This document shows positions 43,901-51,171 of a DNA stretch of 64,000 bases, in pieces. The position numbers and the translations under genes are program-made. The notes under the pieces were generated by a model. It had not been told where the DNA came from. It saw only the letters and a list, made by a program, of their open reading frames with translations, and made no database searches. The stretch is from Lachnospiraceae bacterium (GTDB lineage: Bacteria > Bacillota > Clostridia > Lachnospirales > Lachnospiraceae): contig JALCKY010000004.1 in the NCBI GenBank assembly GCA_022647575.1, positions 1 through 64,000 on the forward strand. The letters run 5' to 3'. The stretch's first letter is position 1. Every line of letters begins with the position of its first letter.

Positions 43901-44587
43901 TGCTTGTAATAGGTATAATTGACGTTTGAGGTCTGCTTCAGGATCGAGTAAATTTTATTCAGCAGCTCTTCGTTGGTCATGCCGGAGGGTGCGGAAGAAA
44001 TCGTCTCGGAAATATGCGTCAGTTCCGCCGCGATGTCCTGAGGAGAAAGAGAAATATCGGCAAATCCGGTCTGCAGCGCACTGCGCGGCATGCCGTCGAA
44101 TTTTGCCGTCTCCGGCCTCTGTACCAGGATCACGCCGCCCTGTTCCTTAATCGTACGGATTCCGTTGGTTCCGTCCGATCCGGTTCCGGAAAGGATGACG
44201 GCAATGGCCCGTGCTTCGTACTCCCGGGCAAGGGATCTTAAGAAGATGTCTATCGGATGATTGATGATCCGGGAATGAACATAGGGGTGCAGAACCAGTT
44301 TCCCGTTCCTGACTTCTATGTTGAATTTCGGAGGAATCAGATAGACAGTGTATTCGTTCCAGCTTCTGTCCGTTTTCCGCCTGAAGAACCGGCATCATGG
44401 TATACTTGCAGAGAATTTCCGTCAGCATGCTCTTATAGTCCGGCGACAGATGCTGAATGATGACGAAAGCCATGCCGGTGTTGTCCGGAAGCTTCCTGAG
44501 AAGTTCCTGGATTGCCTCAAGTCCGCCTGCCGATGCCCCGATTCCGACAACACTGACCGGAGCTTCATTTCCTCCTGCCTGTTTCAT
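40915..44587 (-). pseudogene. CheB-CheR-PAS-histidine kinase-receiver fusion, frameshifted
   Basis: Two adjacent frames form one gene. The first part (44587 to about 44370) has GIGASAGGLEAIQELL (catalytic Ser of a CheB methylesterase) and IIQHLSPDYKSMLTEIL (His). The frame is lost near 44351-44372, after ENGQKLE. The CheB remainder (YLIPPKFNIEVRNGKLVLHP, AVILSGTGSDGTNGIR with the catalytic Asp) reads in the downstream frame and continues into the second part. That part has a CheR methyltransferase (IAGCSTGEEAYSIAI, LISCRNMMIYF), a coiled coil (NEELQATNEELLTSNEELQ), PAS, HisKA (MSHDVRTPLNAILGTAQ), HATPase and receiver (VLMDLRMPVMDGRE). One extra base explains the break; repaired length is about 1223 residues. 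ATG 44587 follows GAGGGG. Confidence 0.85.
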
Positions 44588-44643
44588 GCATTTTCCCCTC
44601 ATGATTTCTTTTTTTGAACTTGCGATGATTCTGTCTGAATCAT

Positions 44644-46719
44644 TTATCCTTCCGTGTCATTCCTTTCAATCAGACGGCTGAGCGTACTGTACAGCAGTTC
44701 CGGCTCAATCGGTTTGGACAGATGGGCATTCATGCCGGCTGCCCGGCTTTTCTGCCTGTCTTCATCAAACGCATTGGCAGTCATCGCGATGATCGGAATG
44801 GTCTTGGCATCTTTCCTGTTCCAGTGCCTGATATTGACGGTAGCCTGGAGCCCGTCCATGATCGGCATCCGCACGTCCATGAGTATGGCATCATAATAGC
44901 CGACCGGATTCTGGGTAAACATCTGAAGCGCCTTGATGCCGTTCGAAGCGATTTCCACATGGAAATTTTTATTTTCCAGAAGGGATTTCGCGATTTCCGC
45001 ATTGATCTCATTGTCTTCCGCAATCAGGACCATCTTTCCGGTAAAATCAAATTCCTGCTGCTCCGGCACCTGCACGGCATCATGTCCGAGGGCTTTTTCA
45101 AAAGCGGAAATCAGGTTCGACTTCAGCAGAGGCTTGGTGATCAGCATATTTGCACCGGCTGCCCGCGCTTCCGTTTCAATCGCCTGCCAGTCATAGGCCG
45201 TCACGATGATGATCGTCACATCGGGTCCTACCATTTTCCGGATCTGGCGTGTCGTCTCAATGCCGTCCATAACCGGCATCTTCCAGTCTATCAGGATAAA
45301 ATCATAGAACCGCTTCTCCTTGAGCCGCTCCCGGACGCGTTCCTCCGCGTCCTGTCCGCTGGTCACCCACTCTCCGTTCATTCCGATATCCCGGAGGACG
45401 CCTTCCGTTTCTTCGCAGACCAGCAGGTCATCATCCACAATCAGTGCGTACAGGTTTTTCAGGCTGAAGTACGGCTTCATCGGACGGGCCGCCTCCGGAT
45501 CCGGCGTCAGGGGCACATCCATCGTAAACTCGCTGCCGACCCCCAGAATGCTTCTGACAGAAATGCTTCCGCCCATGAGCCCGAGCAGATTCTTTGTGAT
45601 CGCCAGCCCCAGTCCGGAGCCTCCGAAGGAGGACGTCGTCGAAGAATCCACCTGTTCGAACGCTTCGAAAATGGCGGACAGGTTTTCTTCCGCGATTCCG
45701 CAGCCCGTGTCATTGACCACGAAGCGCATCGTAACGCCTTTCGGTGTTCTGGATGTCACGCTGACATCCAGCGAGATCCTGCCTTTCTGGGTAAACTTCA
45801 CGGCATTTCCGAGAACATTGACCAGGACCTGCCGCAGTTTCATTTCATCGCCGATATAAAGATCATCCGCCTCTCCGGAGACCGTGCATTCATATTCCAG
45901 TCCCTTCGATGCCGTCTGCGGATAAATGATGTTGCTGACGGATGCCATGAATTCCGAAAAAGAAAAGCTTTCATTTTTCAGAAGCATCTTGCCGCTTTCA
46001 ATCCGGGACATGTCCAGAATGTCGTTGATCAGGGAAAGGAGATACCGGGCGGACAGTCCGATTTTTGAAATGCAGTCCGCCGTCTTCTCGCGGTTGGCAA
46101 TCGACTGCGCCGCAATGGCATCCATGCCGATGATCGCATTCAGAGGCGTGCGTATTTCATGGCTCATACGGGCCAGGAAATTCGACTTCGCATAGCTTGC
46201 CTGCTTGGCAGCCTTCAGGGCATCCGCCATCTGTTCGCGGTTCCTGCGGTCGCGTTCAAAAATTTCCGTGACATCCATGGCGAGAGAAACCAGGATATTT
46301 CGTTCCCCGTCCAGATAGAAAATGTTGTTCTTGATCTGCTTCTTCGGTGCTCCCGGAAGATCGGTCCTGCATTCTTTCTTGGCATAATAAACCGTATAAA
46401 CGGATTTATCTTCCAGCTCCCTGCGGATGTTCCCCAGATCCATGTTCCTTAAAAAAGAATTCTTCTGAGCCGGATCAATCTGTCCGGAAGCCTCAAGGAC
46501 CGCATCCGCATAGGGGATACCTGAATATCCGAAATCTTCCTCGTCTTTTGTTTCCCGTAAATAAAATTTTTCCTGCCGCAGATCGCAGTAGGAAACCAGG
46601 TCATAATTCATGTCAATCAGACGCCCGACCAGCTTCTGATCGAATATATCTCTCTCCAGCTGATTCTCCGGTTCATGAAATGATTCTGCAGTTTTTATAC
46701 TGTTCGGATCCTGCTCCAT
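44644..46719 (-). CDS. Hybrid histidine kinase with two receivers
   Basis: A 691-residue cytoplasmic hybrid kinase and the first gene of the signalling operon. The N-terminal 160 residues are a divergent PAS-like block (SYCDLRQEKFYLRETKDEED, NIFYLDGERNILVSLAMDV) that resembles the sensor blocks of the kinases at 22790 and 58041. His187 lies in MSHEIRTPLNAIIGMD. The HATPase has VNVLGNAVKFTQKG, VNDTGCGIAEEN and GSGLGLAITKNL. Receiver 1 carries FILIDWKMPVMDGIE, receiver 2 AILMDVRMPIMDGLQ. No output domain. The next gene, the CheB-CheR fusion, follows after 56 bases. Confidence 0.92.
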   Translation of the reverse strand: MEQDPNSIKTAESFHEPENQLERDIFDQKLVGRLIDMNYDLVSYCDLRQEKFYLRETKDEEDFGYSGIPYADAVLEASGQIDPAQKNSFLRNMDLGNIRRELEDKSVYTVYYAKKECRTDLPGAPKKQIKNNIFYLDGERNILVSLAMDVTEIFERDRRNREQMADALKAAKQASYAKSNFLARMSHEIRTPLNAIIGMDAIAAQSIANREKTADCISKIGLSARYLLSLINDILDMSRIESGKMLLKNESFSFSEFMASVSNIIYPQTASKGLEYECTVSGEADDLYIGDEMKLRQVLVNVLGNAVKFTQKGRISLDVSVTSRTPKGVTMRFVVNDTGCGIAEENLSAIFEAFEQVDSSTTSSFGGSGLGLAITKNLLGLMGGSISVRSILGVGSEFTMDVPLTPDPEAARPMKPYFSLKNLYALIVDDDLLVCEETEGVLRDIGMNGEWVTSGQDAEERVRERLKEKRFYDFILIDWKMPVMDGIETTRQIRKMVGPDVTIIIVTAYDWQAIETEARAAGANMLITKPLLKSNLISAFEKALGHDAVQVPEQQEFDFTGKMVLIAEDNEINAEIAKSLLENKNFHVEIASNGIKALQMFTQNPVGYYDAILMDVRMPIMDGLQATVNIRHWNRKDAKTIPIIAMTANAFDEDRQKSRAAGMNAHLSKPIEPELLYSTLSRLIERNDTEG

Positions 46720-46869
46720 CTTCCTGATTCTCCCCGCCGGTTATTCAAGATTTTATTTAATAAGTATAGCAATTTTCATAAATATAGACAAGTATATCCG
46801 GAAATGAACCTTCCCTTCCGGCCCCGAAAAGTGTATCCTGAAAGCAGAGTTTTGATTGGAGGCTGCCGT

Positions 46870-47859
46870 ATGAATTCTGAAAATAATTCCGCTCCTCAGA
46901 CGGATTCTTCCGTCCTTATGCTGTCCGCTGTCCCCGGCCATCCTCTCGGCCTTCTGCTGGAGGAAAACCGGAAAATTTCCGTTCTGATTGAAGAGTCAGA
47001 AAAAGCGCTTGCTTCCGGAGATCCGGCAGGTCTTGCCGGCAGTCTGAAGAAGCTGCGCTCCGCCAACGTGCATTATAAAAAGAATGGGGACCTGATTTAT
47101 CCGGTTCTGAAAGAGAGGTGTCCCTCCGGGAATCCGGCCGATGAGATGTGGGATGCCGGCGTGGAGATCAAGGATGAACTGCTTGCCCTGGCTGAGGAAA
47201 ATGAAATTCTTCGCGATACTCCTGAACGTCTGAAGGAAGCCGCGGACAGCGCGGAAAACCTTTCCCGCCGGGAATCGGAAGAACTCTACCCTCTCTGCGC
47301 AGAAAAATTCACTGAAGAGGACTGGATGCGGATCTATTTTGAGCTGCCGGCCTACGGTTCATTTCTTACGGAAGACCGCCCGGTCTGGGCCGAAGCCGAA
47401 GCAAGGCGCACAGAATTCACGGAAAAAGAAAAGACTTCAGGAGCCGGCGCTTCTGAAGTCTCCGAAAACAGTTCGTCCCCGATTCCTCTCGGCACCGGCC
47501 ATATGACGCCGAAGCAGATCGAGGCCGTGCTGAACACGATTCCCATGGAACTTACTTTCGTTGATGATCATGACCGGAACTGCTATTTCAATGCCGGGGA
47601 AAAGCTTTTCAAGCGCCCGGCGGCAGCCATCGGCCGTGAAGTCTACTCCTGCCATCCGCCCAGATACGAAATGCTTGTCGACCAGACTATCGAAGAACTC
47701 CGGAGCGGTGAAAAAGAAAGCTCGGATATCTGGATGGAAAGAAACGGCGAACCCGTTCTGGTAAGATACATGGCTGTCCGCGATGAACAGGGAACGTATC
47801 TCGGCACGCTGGAATGCGTCCAGAAAATGGGGTTCGCCCGGGATTATTTCAAAGACTGA
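46870..47859 (+). CDS. Hemerythrin-like plus PAS-domain protein (DUF438-type architecture)
   Basis: A 329-residue soluble protein. Residues about 20-165 resemble the hemerythrin-like part of DUF438 proteins, but the key motif HYxRKENxLFP is changed to HYKKNGDLIYP and the later MWxxHDEIR to MWDAGVEIKDEL, so most iron ligands look lost. Residues about 215-325 are the DUF438-type PAS domain: LNTIPMELTFVDDHDRNCYF, IGREVYSCHPPRYEMLVDQT and the terminal YMAVRDEQGTYLGTLE. The start is ATG 46870, seven bases after GGAGG. It is divergent from the signalling operon and convergent with the PAP2 gene (16-base overlap of the 3' ends). A redox or gas-sensing role is suggested by the family but weakened by the ligand changes. 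Confidence 0.8.
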   Translation: MNSENNSAPQTDSSVLMLSAVPGHPLGLLLEENRKISVLIEESEKALASGDPAGLAGSLKKLRSANVHYKKNGDLIYPVLKERCPSGNPADEMWDAGVEIKDELLALAEENEILRDTPERLKEAADSAENLSRRESEELYPLCAEKFTEEDWMRIYFELPAYGSFLTEDRPVWAEAEARRTEFTEKEKTSGAGASEVSENSSSPIPLGTGHMTPKQIEAVLNTIPMELTFVDDHDRNCYFNAGEKLFKRPAAAIGREVYSCHPPRYEMLVDQTIEELRSGEKESSDIWMERNGEPVLVRYMAVRDEQGTYLGTLECVQKMGFARDYFKD

Positions 47860-48794
47860 TGCTTCTTTTCCCACGCCGTAAAGACCATCGGATGAAGAAG
47901 GATGAGATAAAGCGACTGGATGCCTCCGCTGACCGCTTTCGCGGCAAATGACGGAAGGAACAGGGCGAAGAAAGGCGTCGCGCAGTAATAAAGAAGGAGC
48001 ACGCCCAGCGCACCGGAAATGAATCTGGAGACGGCTGTTTTCCTGGATACTTCCGTAGAGAATTTCACGAACCTGCGTTCCAGAAGCCATCCGATGGCCG
48101 TGCCGAGCATCATGCCGGTATTGCCGAAGGAATCCGGTTTCATTTTCTCAGGATCGACAATCAGCTTCCCGTCCAGGTAATCCATCGGATAGGACTTCAT
48201 CGAAATATAAATCAGTCCTGCAATGCTCAGGGCGATGAGGACCAGCACGAAAATCAGATCACGGCCTTCTTTGGCATCTACCCATTTCAGCACCGAATTC
48301 GTGATCCAGAGAAGCAGAATGCCGATACCGGCGGAAACCAGCACATCCTGCGGAGTGTGTACGCCGATATAGTTTCTGGAAAATCCCACCAGAAGAATCA
48401 GGATGATCATCGAATTCCGGAGCATCCTGTTTTTCTTTTCCTTCACGGCGATGCCGCCGTAAAGGGCTGTCGCGTTTGTCATGTGTCCGCTCGGGAAGGA
48501 ATAGCCCGTCGAAAGCGCCATGGCAGATTCAATGGGTTTCACCTCGCTGCTTCGTATCCACGGACGGTAGACGCAGGCTGTCAGTTTGACCATACCGTTC
48601 ACGAAACCGCCGATTCCGATATTGAGCAGCGACAGCTCCCCTGCTTTTTTCTCAAGGCACCAGTAAACCACGGCTACGATCAGGAACGGAAGGACGCTCC
48701 ATCCCAGTTCCGTAAGGAAGAGAAAAACGCCGTTAAAAAATCCCCCTGTCGCTTCGCGAAAATTCTGGAGCAGCAATAAATACTGAATATCCAT
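47844..48794 (-). CDS. PAP2-family membrane phosphatase
   Basis: A 316-residue membrane protein with at least six helices. The three phosphatase motifs are present: a K...RPW segment (KLTACVYRPWIRSSEVKP), YSFPSGHMTNAT, and FSRNYIGVHTPQDVLVS with the catalytic His and Asp. PAP2 enzymes of this length dephosphorylate lipid phosphates such as undecaprenyl pyrophosphate or phosphatidate at the outer membrane face. The C-terminal 140 residues add further helices, as in the larger PAP2 proteins of Clostridia. It overlaps the convergent hemerythrin/PAS gene by 16 bases and has its own upstream region after the terminator at 48848. Confidence 0.9.
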   Translation of the reverse strand: MDIQYLLLLQNFREATGGFFNGVFLFLTELGWSVLPFLIVAVVYWCLEKKAGELSLLNIGIGGFVNGMVKLTACVYRPWIRSSEVKPIESAMALSTGYSFPSGHMTNATALYGGIAVKEKKNRMLRNSMIILILLVGFSRNYIGVHTPQDVLVSAGIGILLLWITNSVLKWVDAKEGRDLIFVLVLIALSIAGLIYISMKSYPMDYLDGKLIVDPEKMKPDSFGNTGMMLGTAIGWLLERRFVKFSTEVSRKTAVSRFISGALGVLLLYYCATPFFALFLPSFAAKAVSGGIQSLYLILLHPMVFTAWEKKHQSLK

Positions 48795-48847
48795 ATAATC
48801 CCCCTTTGAAACTTTTATTTACTGCGGTGTCAGCCTGTTACTGCCAT

Positions 48848-48882
48848 AAAAAGAGACCGCTGGCAGGACGGTCTCATTTTTA
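48848..48882. terminator. Terminator after the lone receiver gene
   Basis: AAAAAGAGACCG / CGGTCTCATTTTT with a CTGGCAGGA loop at 48853-48875, A-rich on the left and T-rich on the right, so it can act in either direction. It lies about 60 bases past the receiver stop. Confidence 0.8.
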
Positions 48883-48939
48883 AAAGGAAGGAGTGAAAAA
48901 GGAAAAGGGTTTGCATATTGAATCATTTTACAACTTCAT

Positions 48940-49302
48940 TTACTTTAATGCAAAAGACTGCATTCGTTCCCATGTCTCTTTAAGCTGTCCGCTGTCAACC
49001 GGCTTAACCAGAAAGTCCAGTGAATACTTCAGGGCATCTTCTTTCTGACTGTCGTCCGTTCCCAGCATCAGGCCGGTAAATTCCGGATAACGGCTGCGGA
49101 TCGTCCTGGCGAAGGTAAATCCGTCAATCGGATGCATGTCCGCACAGAAAACCGTGAAGTCCGGAATCTGCACCATGAAGTCCTTAATGGCCATCAGCGG
49201 GTCGGTAAAACCCGTGCAGTTACTTTCCGGAAAAGCATCCTGAATCCGGTCCAGCAGCACATTCAGATCCTCTTCAGTTTTTTCAATAGCCAGAATCCTC
49301 AT
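48940..49302 (-). CDS. Stand-alone receiver domain protein
   Basis: A 120-residue CheY-like receiver without output domain. Asp55 in FCADMHPIDG is the phospho-acceptor, with Thr82 and Lys100 (FLVKPVD) completing the site. The N-terminal acidic pair is altered (IEKTEED instead of DDE), so Mg2+ binding may be weaker or the protein may not be a standard acceptor. It has its own promoter with a tandem CAACAAA element (49342-49362) identical in layout to the one before the peptidase gene. It may relay phosphate for the output-less hybrid kinases or act in the peptidase/peptide system (inference). Confidence 0.85.
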   Translation of the reverse strand: MRILAIEKTEEDLNVLLDRIQDAFPESNCTGFTDPLMAIKDFMVQIPDFTVFCADMHPIDGFTFARTIRSRYPEFTGLMLGTDDSQKEDALKYSLDFLVKPVDSGQLKETWERMQSFALK

Positions 49303-49341
49303 GCTGCTTTCTCCTTTCTGAAAATCATCTTAATCCCCAAC

Positions 49342-49362
49342 CTACAACAAATTAACAACAAA
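49342..49362 (-). promoter_or_regulatory. Tandem TTTGTTG element upstream of the receiver gene
   Basis: On the minus strand two TTTGTTG copies start 11 bases apart (plus-strand CAACAAA at 49345-49351 and 49356-49362), the second followed by TAG and, 12 bases later, TAAGAT as a -10. An 11-bp direct repeat touching the -35 is the layout of LytTR-type activator sites. The same element lies at 53953-53973. Confidence 0.6.
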
Positions 49363-49418
49363 TACAATGCCGAATTTCCAAGGTGCCCCGTTCTATTCTG
49401 GCATCGGGTACGTAAACA

Positions 49419-50834
49419 TTATAATTTAATGGAGAGAAGTGTGCGGATATTATCCCGGTCTCTTTCTTTGGCTTCCTCGTTCAGGTCCGAATAAGGCACC
49501 AGATCACAGTGAATCCGTTTTTCAAGGTCTTTTGTCTTTCCGTTTTCCGGGATGCCGTAGTGCCAGTTGTTGAGGTAATGATAACGGCACCAGCGGATGT
49601 GCTCCAATTCCGCAAGTTTTTCCATATAGGCCGGCGGTATTTTCTGCGGATCAGCCGGTATTCCGTGTTCCTTCAGCTGCTGCAGTCGGATCTCATGATA
49701 ATCCGCCGCGCTGATATTGGAATATCTGGTAAATGCATCCAGCTTTTCCCATTGTCTTTCTTTCTCTTCTTCCGTGTCAGCAGCACCTTTAAACAGGACG
49801 GCGTAGTGCAGGTTGATTGTTTTTGCCCGCACAAGGAGAAGTTCATCCAGAATGATGGCTGGCGTCATGCTTTCATATTCCCAGTCGAAATAGCGAAGCC
49901 GGTCTTCAGCTTCGGAAAACTCGCTGCCGGGTGCTGTCCGGTCAAAAACGTCCAGGGTTTTTCCGGGAACAGTAAAAAGCAGCTCACGGACGCTTTCCCG
50001 GGTCGTTTCTCCGCATACAAGAATTCTGTCTGCGCTGTCCATAACTTCCAACGACTCATACCAGGGTTCCGTATGAAATACAATCCGGTCAGTGATTTCA
50101 GAAAGATAGGGATGAGTCGCCGTATATTTATCTCCGTCGCCGAAGATGTGGTATTCAATGATCTGATCAGGAGGACAAATGTTATCCTGAAGCCCCCAAT
50201 ACAGAAGTTCCTCGCCCAGCTTTCCAAAATCCGTCAGAATGATTTTCCTGTGTTCGCCTGCCGGGTTCTTTTTCCAGAAAATGCGGGCCGCGTTTTCTTC
50301 CGGACTGAATGTTTTAATCCGGGAACTTCCGAGCGTCTGCGTTCGTGCCATGCCGCTCTTCAAATAGATATTGTGCCCGAGGAGGCGTTTTTCATTTCCT
50401 TCAATAAAGGCGTAGTTTTCATCTTCGCTTCCAAGGAGAATGTAGCTTTTTGCAGGAAGGAATTTTTCCTCTCCCGCAATGCCTTTGTTCCCGAGACTGT
50501 CAAGTATGGCGGTTCTTTCCTTGCTCTCACCGTAAACCGCGATGCTGTTTCCCTTCAGATAAATCAGCCGGCTTTTCCACCAGTTCCGCAGGATGGAAAA
50601 GCCGGCAATGATCCAGCTTGCCGTCACAAGCGGTGCGGTCCATCTGGCAATCTCAATAAAGAGATTGTCGGTCTCGCCGTCGAAGTCCATTGCGTACATA
50701 TGAAGCGTATCATAGACGGCATCCGTAAAACGGGCATGATCTATGATATAGATTCCGTACATGCCAATGAGAAATGGCAGCAGATAAAGAATGTATTTTC
50801 CAATCGTTTTTTTATTCATTCCTGTATTTTTCAC
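49419..50834 (-). CDS. Two-helix membrane protein with a RyR (ryanodine receptor) domain
   Basis: A 471-residue protein. Two N-terminal helices (YILYLLPFLIGMYGIYII and about residues 66-84) lead into a large cytoplasmic part with an alternating beta/alpha pattern that may be a Rossmann-like nucleotide-binding fold (KIILTDFGKLGEELLYWGL, DRILVCGETTRESV). The C-terminus (about 410-470) is a RyR domain: AELEHIRWCRYHYLNNWHYG and DLVPYSDLNEEAKERDRDN. Bacterial RyR domains are proposed ligand-sensing modules, often next to ion-channel or nucleotide-binding parts. The start is GTG 50834, three bases after the GG-peptide stop, so it is translationally coupled. Function unknown. Confidence 0.75.
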   Translation of the reverse strand: MKNTGMNKKTIGKYILYLLPFLIGMYGIYIIDHARFTDAVYDTLHMYAMDFDGETDNLFIEIARWTAPLVTASWIIAGFSILRNWWKSRLIYLKGNSIAVYGESKERTAILDSLGNKGIAGEEKFLPAKSYILLGSEDENYAFIEGNEKRLLGHNIYLKSGMARTQTLGSSRIKTFSPEENAARIFWKKNPAGEHRKIILTDFGKLGEELLYWGLQDNICPPDQIIEYHIFGDGDKYTATHPYLSEITDRIVFHTEPWYESLEVMDSADRILVCGETTRESVRELLFTVPGKTLDVFDRTAPGSEFSEAEDRLRYFDWEYESMTPAIILDELLLVRAKTINLHYAVLFKGAADTEEEKERQWEKLDAFTRYSNISAADYHEIRLQQLKEHGIPADPQKIPPAYMEKLAELEHIRWCRYHYLNNWHYGIPENGKTKDLEKRIHCDLVPYSDLNEEAKERDRDNIRTLLSIKL

Positions 50835-50836
50835 CT

Positions 50837-51109
50837 TCAGGTATCATCAGTGATTCCAAGCGGCCGGCCGTACTTTTTCATGGTCTCGGCAAGCGCTTTC
50901 CTTTTATCACCGCCATACAGTTCCATGTTCCGGGCCAGATGTATGGCGATTCCTCTTCCGCATACGCTCCTGTACAGCTCCTCAAAATCATCTTCTGACG
51001 CCTCATAGATTTCACTTACGGTGCTGATCTGGCCGCCGCTTACGGATTCGAGATCGCTGTCGGACAGCTTTGCTTTACCCGGTATCAAATCCATATCCCT
51101 GTTTTCCAT
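50837..51109 (-). CDS. Small protein with a double-glycine leader motif
   Basis: A 90-residue peptide precursor. Residues 15-26, LSDSDLESVSGG, match the consensus LSxxELxxIxGG of double-glycine leaders that C39 peptidase/ABC exporters cleave after the second Gly. The 64-residue remainder is acidic then basic, hydrophilic, has one Cys, and is not like pore-forming bacteriocins. AAGGAGG sits eight bases before the ATG, so expression is probably strong. It lies between a secreted papain-like peptidase and the RyR membrane protein. No C39 exporter is in the window. It could be a secreted signal or effector peptide, or a RiPP precursor without visible maturation enzymes. Confidence 0.7.
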   Translation of the reverse strand: MENRDMDLIPGKAKLSDSDLESVSGGQISTVSEIYEASEDDFEELYRSVCGRGIAIHLARNMELYGGDKRKALAETMKKYGRPLGITDDT

Positions 51110-51171
51110 CTGAAATACCTCCTTCTGGTTTTCTGCTGCATTCTGATCATAGATTTTTGAAGGTGCGACTG

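Noticed and set aside
49509..51008. 499-codon open frame opposite the RyR and GG-peptide genes
   Set aside because: It spans two real minus-strand genes with good RBS/overlap logic and has no family resemblance.
50837..51109. Classical class II bacteriocin
   Set aside because: The leader fits, but the 64-residue cargo is strongly charged and hydrophilic, and no exporter or immunity-type gene of a known class is adjacent.
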